Shown in pieces: positions 51,283-59,852 of a stretch of 64,000 nucleotides of DNA. Location of the stretch: assembly GCA_958295895.1 (NCBI GenBank), contig CATQHI010000001.1:1-64000 (forward strand), written 5' to 3'. Both the position numbers and the translations under genes were made by a program. Within the stretch, counting starts at the first letter, position 1. Each line of letters begins with the position of its first letter. Under the pieces are notes generated by a model that was not told the origin of the DNA, searched no databases, and saw nothing but the letters and a program-made list of their open reading frames with translations. Source of the stretch: Saprospiraceae bacterium. GTDB taxonomy: Bacteria > Bacteroidota > Bacteroidia > Chitinophagales > Saprospiraceae.

Positions 51283-51465
51283 TCCGCACCTGCGTTCCCG
51301 CCCCCAATCCCCCCTTTCTGCCAGTACGAAAGCGTGCACCCTATCTTCATTAGACTGTCTATTCTTTGCCAGGCCCGTTGGCCAGCTCGCCCAGCCGGCC
51401 GTAGCAGAAGCATGGAGAAGTAAGCGGTTCATTTTTGCTGAAGCCTACTTTCCGCCACCGAGCAG
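51283..51465. repeat. Long dispersed repeat, copy 2 (contains GC-rich motif)
   Basis: Starts with the GC-rich motif (CGCACCTGCGTTCCCGCCCC) and continues CTTTCTGCCAGTACGAAAGC, then CCGTAGCAGAAGC and AAGCCTAC, in the same order as 42888-43050. It occupies part of the 640-bp spacer 51108-51743, which otherwise shows no gene. Confidence 0.6.
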
Positions 51466-51743
51466 TTGTGGTGCTGGCGGAAGCGCTACTGCACAAGCAC
51501 CAGCGCACGGGGTTGGCATGACTGAGTTGGTAGTACAATGGTATTGGGGTGCGGCCAGCAATTCGGCCGATGGTGATGTGCCAACCCAGCGGGCTTACTG
51601 AATGACTGAACAAAACTCTGCGCACCAAGTGCCTATATTTGATGTGCTTCACTATTACGGAGGAGCTCAATAAAATCCAGGTTTGGCCTCAGACACATAC
51701 CTTATTCGCCCGCCCGGCCACCTTAACTACGTAGAACCCGCCC

Positions 51744-52775
51744 ATGCAGACTAATTTCACCCCCACGCTGCCCCTGCTCTTCTGGGGTGGAATACTGGTA
51801 GCATCTTGCAGTCAAGAACCAGCCGAACCAGTACCCACGGAAGCCGCCCCCCAAGCTACGACCTTGGAACAGCTTCCCGATAGTTTTGCCATCGGTCAAC
51901 TTACGGTATACAATGCCTTTCGGGAACAAATGCTGGCCAATCGGACGGTCCCGATGGACAGCCAGCGGATAGTAGACAACGTATACCGCCGCCACCAGCC
52001 GCTCTGGAAAGAGTGTTATGCCATGGCCTTCGGACCCGATAATGCACACCTATTCAACACCGACACCGGCATGATCCACTGGAACGAAAGGCTATACCGC
52101 GATGAGCGAAGGGTTCTCGATTCCATTACGACCCTGATCCTTTCGCAGCAGGTCGACACTATGTTCAATTACCATGTGAACAGGTTCAAAACCTTGGATT
52201 ACATCATGCCAGCTGCCAGAATCAGTCTGGCCTTTACGCCCCTGACCGGTATTGGCTTCGGCGGCTGTGCGAATGATCAGTTTGTGTACGAGTTGAATAA
52301 TCCCGAGTTTGACGTGGCCTATATGTTGAAGGCCGGCATCCCCCACGAACTTTACCACATCGTCAATGCCGGAGCGCTCGGGGAGGCGGAGGAATTCAGG
52401 GCTATCGACCTGACCATCAACGAGGGGCTGGCCTGCTACTTCGTCTGGGATTACTTTCAGGGAAGGATGCCTAAACACGAGGCCGTAGAGGAGATGAGCG
52501 CCTCAGACTGGTCCTACTACCTGGACCACGAGCAAGAAATCTACCGACGGATGAAGCCGTACTTCGATGACACCACCGGGGATAACCCACTTTTGGATAA
52601 CGAAGGGTATGGCACTTTTCCCAATGCCCCCCGCACCCTATACTACTGGCTGGGTTTCAGGATTGTCGAGAGCTACCTAAGCGCCCATCCGGGTACGACC
52701 ATTAAGGATTTATCAGCCATGCCGTACGCAGAAATACTGGCCGGTAGCAACTACGAGGAGCAGTTACTCCACTGA
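51744..52775 (+). CDS. DUF2268-like putative Zn-dependent protease lipoprotein
   Basis: 343 aa with a lipoprotein signal (LLFWGGILVASC, Cys about 22). The zinc site is GIPHELYHIVN (HExxH, about 200) and the third region INEGLACYFVWDYFQG (about 228) has the family's xEGLAxYF pattern. These match the predicted Zn-dependent proteases of the DUF2268 type. The protein would be a membrane-anchored periplasmic or surface peptidase of unknown substrate. It is monocistronic, and a GC-rich repeat follows directly after the stop. Confidence 0.8.
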   Translation: MQTNFTPTLPLLFWGGILVASCSQEPAEPVPTEAAPQATTLEQLPDSFAIGQLTVYNAFREQMLANRTVPMDSQRIVDNVYRRHQPLWKECYAMAFGPDNAHLFNTDTGMIHWNERLYRDERRVLDSITTLILSQQVDTMFNYHVNRFKTLDYIMPAARISLAFTPLTGIGFGGCANDQFVYELNNPEFDVAYMLKAGIPHELYHIVNAGALGEAEEFRAIDLTINEGLACYFVWDYFQGRMPKHEAVEEMSASDWSYYLDHEQEIYRRMKPYFDDTTGDNPLLDNEGYGTFPNAPRTLYYWLGFRIVESYLSAHPGTTIKDLSAMPYAEILAGSNYEEQLLH

Positions 52776-52778
52776 TAT

Positions 52779-52799
52779 TGCACCTGCGGCCCCGCCCCC
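52779..52799. repeat. GC-rich dispersed repeat (forward)
   Basis: TGCACCTGCGGCCCCGCCCC, 4 nt after the DUF2268 stop, between convergent genes. Confidence 0.6.
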
Positions 52800-52815
52800 T
52801 AAGCCGTATCCCCCC

Positions 52816-54378
52816 TTAGTAGCCCCCTATTTCCTCATCCACCTCACCCACTTCCCAGCCTGTCACCCGCTTCTCCTCCGAGCTAAAGTTCACCCCGATC
52901 CCCACCACCCGCTCCACCTCCGGCGGCAGCCCCGAACGGTACCCCCGCTCGCGCATCTGTTGTAGCGCAGCCTTCGCATCCCCATCTAGCTTGAACTCGA
53001 AGAGGTAGCCGGTGCGGTCGACCACTACGGCAGCATCCAGGCGACCGCGTAGGCTACTGACCTCCGACTGTACGTACTGCCCCAGGTAGGTGAAGGCGAC
53101 GTGGATAACGGCGTGGTAGAGGTTTTCCTTGGCACCCACGAACAGCTGGTAGGGGATGGTGGCGAAGAGCTCATCGATGATGCGTCGGACCTTGTCCAGT
53201 CGCTCCTGGCGTAGGGCTTGTTCTAACTGTAGGACGGTGGGAGTACTCCGGGTAGCATCCTGGTGGGTGTAAGCGCCTAGGAGGTGGCCAAGCATGCTTT
53301 CCTTAACTTCCAAATTGGGGTAATCTAGGGTGAATACCCGCCGGAGGTCGTCGTACTCGCGGATGGTAAGGTAACCGGTCTGATAGAGTAGGGGAACGGT
53401 TTCAAGGCGTTCCAGATCGTATGAGTTGAAACCAACGGAAGAAAGTTGTTGAGGAGCTACGTCGTATATATAGCGGTCACGCAGTAGGTTGATGAGAAAA
53501 GTAGGTGTACCCGTAGCAAACCAGTAATTATTAAACACACCTTCCTGCATGAAAGAGAGCAAACCAAAGGGATTGTACACCCGTACGGCGTTGGGCGCAA
53601 AAGCATAGCCGTTGTAATAGTCACGAATAAGTTGTAAAAAATTCTGGGTAGTAGTCTCCCCCGATAGCTCGGCAATGCGGTCACCGAAGTGATGTAGTAC
53701 CTCTACTTCCGTAATCCCCGCCAGGGCGGCAAATTCTCTACTAAGGCTGATGTCATAGAGATTGTTTAAATCGGAAAACACCCCCACCTTGCTAAACTTA
53801 CTCACCCCCGTAATCATAAAGAAGCGTAGGTAGGCATCGCTGTTCTTGACTACGCTATAGAACGACTTCAGCACGTGCTGATTTTCTCGGGCTTTGTCGA
53901 GTTTGTCCGTGCCGAGGAAGTCAATGATAGGTTTGTCGTATTCGTCAATAAGGAGTACTACCGGGCCATGCTTGCGGTGCACTCCGTGAATTAAACTTTC
54001 GAACTGTTCGGCTAGGGTCTGACCGGATAGGGTGACCAAAAAGCTATCGGCCGTACGGTTCAGCGTTGACAGGATACTTTCCGAAAGCTGCTCCACCTGG
54101 TAACCCATCGAGTTGAACTGAAAGTGCAACACCGGATACCGCCGCTCCCAGTCCCAGTTGTTCGCAATCCAGAGCCCCTCGAATAGCTCCCGCTCCCCCT
54201 CAAACAAATACTTGACCGTCGTCAGCGTCAGCGACTTACCGAAGCGGCGCGGCCGGGACAAAAAGATGAACTTCGCCACCTCGACCAGTTCGGCGATAAT
54301 CTCCGTCTTGTCGATGTAGAGTTTACCCTCCCGGCGAATGGCCCGAAAGTCCTGCTGTCCGATGGGAAGTCGTTGCAT
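52816..54378 (-). CDS. AAA-ATPase/PD-(D/E)XK nuclease-superfamily protein (DUF1703 type)
   Basis: 520 aa from ATG 54378; the frame stays open upstream but the family starts LPIGQQDFRAIRREGKLYID. The N-terminal AAA-ATPase-like domain has YIDKTEIIAEL, the degenerate nucleotide site FLSRPRRFGKSLTLTTVKYL (about 37-56) and Walker B PVVLLIDEYDKPI. The C-terminus is the PD-(D/E)XK-like DUF1703 domain, with LDAAVVVDRTGYLFEFKLDG (D...ExK, about 465-484) and AALQQMRERGY. Such genes are numerous in Bacteroidota and other groups, and their function is not established; a mobile or defence role is suspected. It is divergent from the SDR gene, with about 125 bp between starts. Confidence 0.88.
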   Translation of the reverse strand: MQRLPIGQQDFRAIRREGKLYIDKTEIIAELVEVAKFIFLSRPRRFGKSLTLTTVKYLFEGERELFEGLWIANNWDWERRYPVLHFQFNSMGYQVEQLSESILSTLNRTADSFLVTLSGQTLAEQFESLIHGVHRKHGPVVLLIDEYDKPIIDFLGTDKLDKARENQHVLKSFYSVVKNSDAYLRFFMITGVSKFSKVGVFSDLNNLYDISLSREFAALAGITEVEVLHHFGDRIAELSGETTTQNFLQLIRDYYNGYAFAPNAVRVYNPFGLLSFMQEGVFNNYWFATGTPTFLINLLRDRYIYDVAPQQLSSVGFNSYDLERLETVPLLYQTGYLTIREYDDLRRVFTLDYPNLEVKESMLGHLLGAYTHQDATRSTPTVLQLEQALRQERLDKVRRIIDELFATIPYQLFVGAKENLYHAVIHVAFTYLGQYVQSEVSSLRGRLDAAVVVDRTGYLFEFKLDGDAKAALQQMRERGYRSGLPPEVERVVGIGVNFSSEEKRVTGWEVGEVDEEIGGY

Positions 54379-54424
54379 GGGGGAAAGATAAGCCGACCGG
54401 CGGGTTCGCCGCGGTCGGTATAAA

Positions 54425-54446
54425 TGGGCGGGGACGCAGGTGTGGG
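54425..54446. repeat. GC-rich dispersed repeat (reverse)
   Basis: Complement reads CCACACCTGCGTCCCCGCCC, in the divergent promoter region between the AAA/DUF1703 and SDR genes. Confidence 0.55.
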
Positions 54447-54504
54447 CGAACACGCACGGAAGCAAACCACATACATAGCTAGTATCCATCCCAAAGAACT
54501 ACCC

Positions 54505-55443
54505 ATGAAAAGCAAAGTCACCTCCCTCGACGAACTCCTCGATACCCTCACCCCCCCCGGTGCCCGCGACGTAGACCCCAAGCGTATCCGCAAGGCCATC
54601 GTCACCGGTGGCGATACCGGTATCGGTCGCTATACCGCGATCGCCCTGGCTAAGGACGGCTGCGACGTAGCCTTCACCTGGGCCCACCACCAGGACGATG
54701 CCGAGCTGACCGCCGAGGCCGTCCGCAGCTTCGGCCGCAGGGCCTACGTGCACCACATGGACCTGGATATGCCGCAAAATTCGATCCCGGCCGTGGATGC
54801 GATGGTCAAGGACCTCGGTGGACTAGACATCTTCGTCAGCAACGCCGGACAAATGACCCAGAAGGTGTTCCCAAACCTGGAGCTATCGGACCTCGACCAC
54901 CTCTTTCGCGTCAATACCTTCGGCGCGGTGCTGGCCGTACAGCGGGGCGTGCGCTATATGCTTGGCATGGACCCATCGGGTAACACCAGCACCTTCGACG
55001 ATATCGCTACGATGGCCCGTAAGGTGCTGACCGGTAAGGTGAGCAGTCCGCGTAAAACGCCGGGCCGGGTGATCATCATCACCAGTGTGCACGAGACCGT
55101 GGCCAGTCCGGTCGATACGACCTACACCATGACGAAGCACGCCCTCGGTGGCTTTGTGAAGTGCGCTGCCTTCGCCCTGGCCGATACGAATATCACGATC
55201 AATGCCGTAGCTCCGGGTGAGATTTCGACGCCGATGAATAATTCCGGTCCCGAGGAAAGCTTGGAGACGGACCGCAAGTTCATCCCAGTGCGCCGGCCGG
55301 GTCACCCTACGGAGATCGCCAGTATGGTGCGCTACCTGGCCTCGGACGAGAGTGCCTTCATCAGCGGTATGAGCTACGCGGTGGATGGGGGGATGACCAT
55401 TGGGGAGCCGATGGCTAGTGAGATGTACCAGAAGGTGGTGTAG
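54505..55443 (+). CDS. Short-chain dehydrogenase/reductase (SDR)
   Basis: 312 aa from ATG 54505. The Rossmann motif is AIVTGGDTGIGRYTAIALAK (TGxxxGIG, about 37), then LDIFVSNAG (NAG, about 110), VIIITSVHET (catalytic Ser, about 190) and DTTYTMTKHAL (YxxxK, about 205-209). The C-terminus has the late motifs ITINAVAPGEISTPM, EIASMVRYLASDES and FISGMSYAVDGG. It is longer than classical 250-residue SDRs, with an N-terminal extension of about 30 residues like the YghA/GsiB-type group. NAD(P)-dependent oxidoreductase; the substrate is unknown. A run of eight C lies near codon 16, in frame. Confidence 0.9.
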   Translation: MKSKVTSLDELLDTLTPPGARDVDPKRIRKAIVTGGDTGIGRYTAIALAKDGCDVAFTWAHHQDDAELTAEAVRSFGRRAYVHHMDLDMPQNSIPAVDAMVKDLGGLDIFVSNAGQMTQKVFPNLELSDLDHLFRVNTFGAVLAVQRGVRYMLGMDPSGNTSTFDDIATMARKVLTGKVSSPRKTPGRVIIITSVHETVASPVDTTYTMTKHALGGFVKCAAFALADTNITINAVAPGEISTPMNNSGPEESLETDRKFIPVRRPGHPTEIASMVRYLASDESAFISGMSYAVDGGMTIGEPMASEMYQKVV

Positions 55444-55462
55444 GGTGCCTGGCGGCACTTAT

Positions 55463-55570
55463 TTCACCACAGATTGGGCACAGATTATGCGCCTTCGGCG
55501 CTACTCGATTTACTCAGCAACCTGCTGGTTGCTGAAATCGGTGGTTCATCTGTGTATAATCTGTGGTGAA
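55463..55570. repeat. 108-bp structured element between convergent genes
   Basis: Outer arms TTCACCACAGATT (left) and AATCTGTGGTGAA (right) are perfect inverted repeats, and inner CACAGATTAT/ATAATCTGTG extend the pairing. Nested hairpins lie inside (GCGCCTTCGGCGC; CAGCAACC...GGTTGCTG). The layout is that of a MITE or REP-type element that folds strongly as RNA from either strand. It separates the SDR and helicase 3' ends and may serve as a bidirectional terminator. Confidence 0.65.
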
Positions 55571-55597
55571 CACCTCTTCCGCGCTGCCGGAGGCAGC

Positions 55598-56983
<1,386 letters not shown>

Positions 56984-57054
56984 TAGGAACTTGTCTTACG
57001 CGCAAGCCCTAGTTCTTCCAGCCCACGCACTATACTAATGCGCGAAAGTACGGC

Positions 57055-57858
57055 TTATTTTACCGGCCGCTCCGGAACCCGCCAATCGTAGTAAATCCGA
57101 CTGTCCGCCGGCACACTTTTCACGATCCAGGTGTTGCCCCCGATGATGCTATCGGCCCCGATTACCGTATCACCCCCCAGGATGGTCGCCCCGGCATAAA
57201 TAATGACCCGGTCCCCAATGGTAGGGTGGCGCTTGGTACGGGCCATTTCCTTCTGGACGCTAAGCGCGCCGAGGGTCACCCCCTGGTACATTTTGACGTC
57301 ATCGCCGATCTGTACGGTCTCCCCAATGACTACCCCGGTACCGTGGTCGATACAGAATCGCCTACCAATGCGGGCAGCGGGGTGGATCTCGATGCCGGTC
57401 TTGCCGTGGGCGATCTCGGACAGCATGCGGGCCAGTAGTACCACGCCGAGGCCATGCATACAGTGAGCGATACGGTGTACGGCCAGGGTATAGAAACCGG
57501 GGTAGGTCGTGATAACCTCCACGCGACTCACCGCCGCGGGGTCACCCGCCAGTATAGCCCCGGCATCCTCGATGAGCGTAGCGTGGATGGTCGGTAGCTG
57601 CTCGGCAAAGCCTGATCGTATTTCGTCCGCCGGCACCGTAAGGTGCTCGGCGAGGGCGTCGAGGATGGTAAATAGCTTTAGGTCGTTGGTGCGGTAGTGC
57701 TGTCGGAAGGCCTGCTCCGTGGTGAAACGTAGCTCACTCATTTCCGGAAACAGAAACTGTAGGATGCCGTCGAGCCAGTCGGCGATGAGCCGGGGGGAGG
57801 GCAGCTTATTCACCCGGTGGTGCTCCCGGTAGAGGTGGCGGAGAAAGGCTTCGTCCAT
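57055..57858 (-). CDS. cysE: Serine O-acetyltransferase
   Basis: 267 aa. An N-terminal helical domain (about 1-130) is followed by a left-handed beta-helix of hexapeptide repeats: [60 protein letters not shown]. The catalytic His is in [12 protein letters not shown]. It transfers acetyl from acetyl-CoA to L-serine, the first step of cysteine synthesis. The length and the IHPAARIG motif fit CysE/EpsC-type enzymes. No cysK is adjacent. A minus-strand terminator lies upstream of it, so it has its own promoter in the short gap 57859-57890. Confidence 0.9.
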   Translation of the reverse strand: MDEAFLRHLYREHHRVNKLPSPRLIADWLDGILQFLFPEMSELRFTTEQAFRQHYRTNDLKLFTILDALAEHLTVPADEIRSGFAEQLPTIHATLIEDAGAILAGDPAAVSRVEVITTYPGFYTLAVHRIAHCMHGLGVVLLARMLSEIAHGKTGIEIHPAARIGRRFCIDHGTGVVIGETVQIGDDVKMYQGVTLGALSVQKEMARTKRHPTIGDRVIIYAGATILGGDTVIGADSIIGGNTWIVKSVPADSRIYYDWRVPERPVK

Positions 57859-57897
57859 GGGGTTAAAGGTACGCTACCACCCGACGGGACAAAAAAA

Positions 57898-57919
57898 GAG
57901 CCGACTCGGGGCCGGCTCG
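57898..57919 (-). terminator. Rho-independent terminator (minus strand)
   Basis: GAGCCGAC/GCCGGCTC stem around TCGGG, with seven A to its left, which read as a T tract on the minus strand. It ends a leftward transcript from the ECF sigma gene or a short RNA from the 240-bp spacer 57920-58161. Confidence 0.7.
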
Positions 57920-58161
57920 ATAAAGGTCAATGTAAGGTGGGGGTTAAGGCCCACGTCTGGATAAATAAGGCTGGGTTTGCTCGGAAAGATGCTAAAGATA
58001 AAGTCTTACATTCCAGAACTTACAAGTAATTGTGTTTGCCGTCTCAAGGGCTAATGTAGAAAACGTCGTCTCTCAGTAAACTAAACAAAGTATTCTTCAA
58101 CACTGCTGGCAGTGGCGCCGCTGGTCGGGGCGGCGTGGGTCGTTAGTCGGGCTGGGTGGAA

Positions 58162-58689
58162 TTAATTGCGCGCACCGATCATGCCCTTCATTTTCTGACG
58201 GGCCAGGAATATGCGGCTTTTGACGGTACCGATGGGGATATTAAGGTGAGCGGCGATCTCCTTATACTCATAGCCCCGGTAGAACATCAGAAAGGGAACG
58301 CTGTAGATCTCACCGATAGTACTCATCATACGATTTAGTTCCTTCAGCCGCATGTCGTGCTCGCCCTGGTTGGGAATAGCACTGGTGTTCTCGAGGGCGA
58401 AGGTGAAGGTTTCGATTGGTTGGTTCACGTGCTTGCGGCTTTTTTCCTTGCGGTAGCGGTTGATGTAGGTGTTGCGCATTATGGTCGATACCCAACTTTT
58501 AAAGTTGGTGCCCATGGTAAATTTGTCGCGGTGCCGGTAGGCCCGCATGCTAGTCTCTTGCATCAAATCCTGAGCATCCTGGTGGTTGCGGGTCAGGCGC
58601 AGGGCGAAGGAGAATAGCAGGTTTTCTAGCTTATTGATCTCCTGGGTAAACTCTTGGTTGGTCATCGTGTGATAGTTACTGTTACTCAT
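58162..58689 (-). CDS. RNA polymerase ECF-type sigma factor
   Basis: 175 aa from ATG 58689; the frame stays open 63 nt further but this start fits better. Region 2 is clear (LLFSFALRLTRNHQDAQDLM, TNFKSWVSTIMRNTYINRYR) and region 4 too (LMFYRGYEYKEIAAHLNIPI, GTVKSRIFLARQKMKGMIG). No anti-sigma gene is adjacent on either side. Close relatives in Bacteroidota are stand-alone ECF factors expressed from core genes. A terminator lies 240 bp downstream at 57898. Its own promoter would be in the 180-bp spacer to its right. Confidence 0.9.
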   Translation of the reverse strand: MSNSNYHTMTNQEFTQEINKLENLLFSFALRLTRNHQDAQDLMQETSMRAYRHRDKFTMGTNFKSWVSTIMRNTYINRYRKEKSRKHVNQPIETFTFALENTSAIPNQGEHDMRLKELNRMMSTIGEIYSVPFLMFYRGYEYKEIAAHLNIPIGTVKSRIFLARQKMKGMIGARN

Positions 58690-58882
58690 AATGTCTGTGG
58701 CAGCCGCCACTTGTACTCGGTCACTAGTTATAGTTATCAAAGTGCGTGCCAAAACTATAACTGCTTGACTATCAAATATTTGAAAAATTGTCCAAACAGT
58801 AGCGCGGTACTAAATCCCACCTTCTGACTAAATACAGTCATGTTCGATTTTTTTGCCGCTATTTCGGAAAAGAGCAATAAAA

Positions 58883-58911
58883 AAAGCCCGGAATGCGACA
58901 TTCCGGGCTTT
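58883..58911 (-). terminator. Rho-independent terminator (strong, bidirectional shape)
   Basis: AAAGCCCGGAATG, loop CGA, CATTCCGGGCTTT: a perfect 13-bp stem 20 nt after the stop of the leftward DUF4920 gene, flanked by an A run that gives a T tract on the minus strand. Confidence 0.9.
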
Positions 58912-58930
58912 CCATGCCTAAAGAATTAGG

Positions 58931-59398
58931 TCAGAGTAGCTGTACACCATCCGCTAGAAAACGCAACTCGCGCTTCGGGGCGTCAATGCGCGCAATCTCC
59001 TCGGGTGACTGCCCGGCATCCTCCGCGTAGTGGCGCAGTTCGTCCACAGGGGTCACCTGGTAGTAGGCCACTCCGTGAAGAATTACCTCCCGGTCTCCGA
59101 TATCTTTAGGCACGAAGAAGCCATAGTCCCGAAACTTGACCATCATCTCCTGTCCGTCGCCGGCCGCTACCGTCATCCAGCAACCCCTGGCTTGGCAGAC
59201 CTCGTTTACCCGGCCGCGCAGGGTGGTGCGTACGGTGTCGGACAGTTCCTCGGCGGAGTAGGTGGCTAACAATTGCTCCGTGGGCATTACCTCCGTCGCT
59301 GCGAAGCTCGCGCCGAAGGTTTCGGTCGGTGCCACATCGCGGTGGGTACCGCAGGCCAGCAGCAGGTTGATGCTCAGTAAGCTTAGTAGTACGCGCAT
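58931..59398 (-). CDS. DUF4920 lipoprotein
   Basis: 155 aa with lipobox (LLSINLLLAC, Cys16). The mature part matches DUF4920: GRVNEVCQARGCWMTVAAGD (about 62), MVKFRDYGFFVPKDIGDREV (about 85), HGVAYYQVTPVDELRHYAED (about 108). The two Cys of VCQARGCWM look like a metal or disulfide site. Function is unknown; it is a periplasm-facing lipoprotein common in Bacteroidota. It shares a leftward operon with the SPOR-like gene 12 nt upstream and is closed by the terminator at 58883. Confidence 0.88.
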   Translation of the reverse strand: MRVLLSLLSINLLLACGTHRDVAPTETFGASFAATEVMPTEQLLATYSAEELSDTVRTTLRGRVNEVCQARGCWMTVAAGDGQEMMVKFRDYGFFVPKDIGDREVILHGVAYYQVTPVDELRHYAEDAGQSPEEIARIDAPKRELRFLADGVQLL

Positions 59399-59410
59399 AA
59401 CTAAGGGGGG

Positions 59411-59794
59411 TTACTGGTAAGCGACCAGGTCGGTGATGTAACTGCCGCTATAGCCTGCTTCCTTGAGGGTATCCTGCAGCGCCACGGCCTCCTCCCGGTT
59501 CGTAAAGCTCTGCCGGCTCTCCACCACCCAGACCTGCTCGCAGGGGCGGTAGCGGGCCACCAGGCTCGGGTGGAAGGGGTACTCCGACGGATCGGTGTAG
59601 CGCAGAATAGCAACCTGCACCTTGTATTCTTTGGTGGGCGTGGTGGCAAATTTGGGCAGGGCGGGCATATTGTCACCACCGGGGCTGCCGTAGGTCGTGG
59701 GGGCCTCCTCACAGTAGCTCGGCTTAGGGCCGGCATCCTGAGCCGTAGCAAAGGTGGTAAAGGAAACGAAAAACAGTAGGGCAAACAGACGCAT
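59411..59794 (-). CDS. Secreted SPOR-like domain protein
   Basis: 127 aa from ATG 59794 (ten residues after an earlier in-frame start), giving a good signal peptide (LFALLFFVSFTTFATAQ). The last 70 residues have the SPOR-like beta-alpha pattern: YKVQVAILRYTDPSEYPF, VWVVESRQSFTNREEAVALQ, AGYSGSYITDLVAY. SPOR domains bind denuded glycan strands in peptidoglycan at division sites, although in Bacteroidota similar domains also occur on other envelope proteins. Between the OmpA-type gene and the DUF4920 gene, it is probably part of an envelope operon. Confidence 0.7.
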   Translation of the reverse strand: MRLFALLFFVSFTTFATAQDAGPKPSYCEEAPTTYGSPGGDNMPALPKFATTPTKEYKVQVAILRYTDPSEYPFHPSLVARYRPCEQVWVVESRQSFTNREEAVALQDTLKEAGYSGSYITDLVAYQ

Positions 59795-59852
59795 AGCAAG
59801 ATAGGTTATCGTGTAGCAACTCAAAGGATTTCGGCCCCGGAAAGGTTCGGAC

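Noticed and set aside
54548-54558. Run of eight C early in the SDR gene as a phase-variation switch
   Set aside because: It encodes in-frame Thr-Pro-Pro codons near the start, is shorter than the tract at 27567, and the gene looks like a metabolic enzyme; chance in GC-rich coding DNA is enough.
54883-55458. 191-codon frame antisense to the SDR gene
   Set aside because: His/Arg-rich shadow frame opposite an intact SDR with all family motifs.
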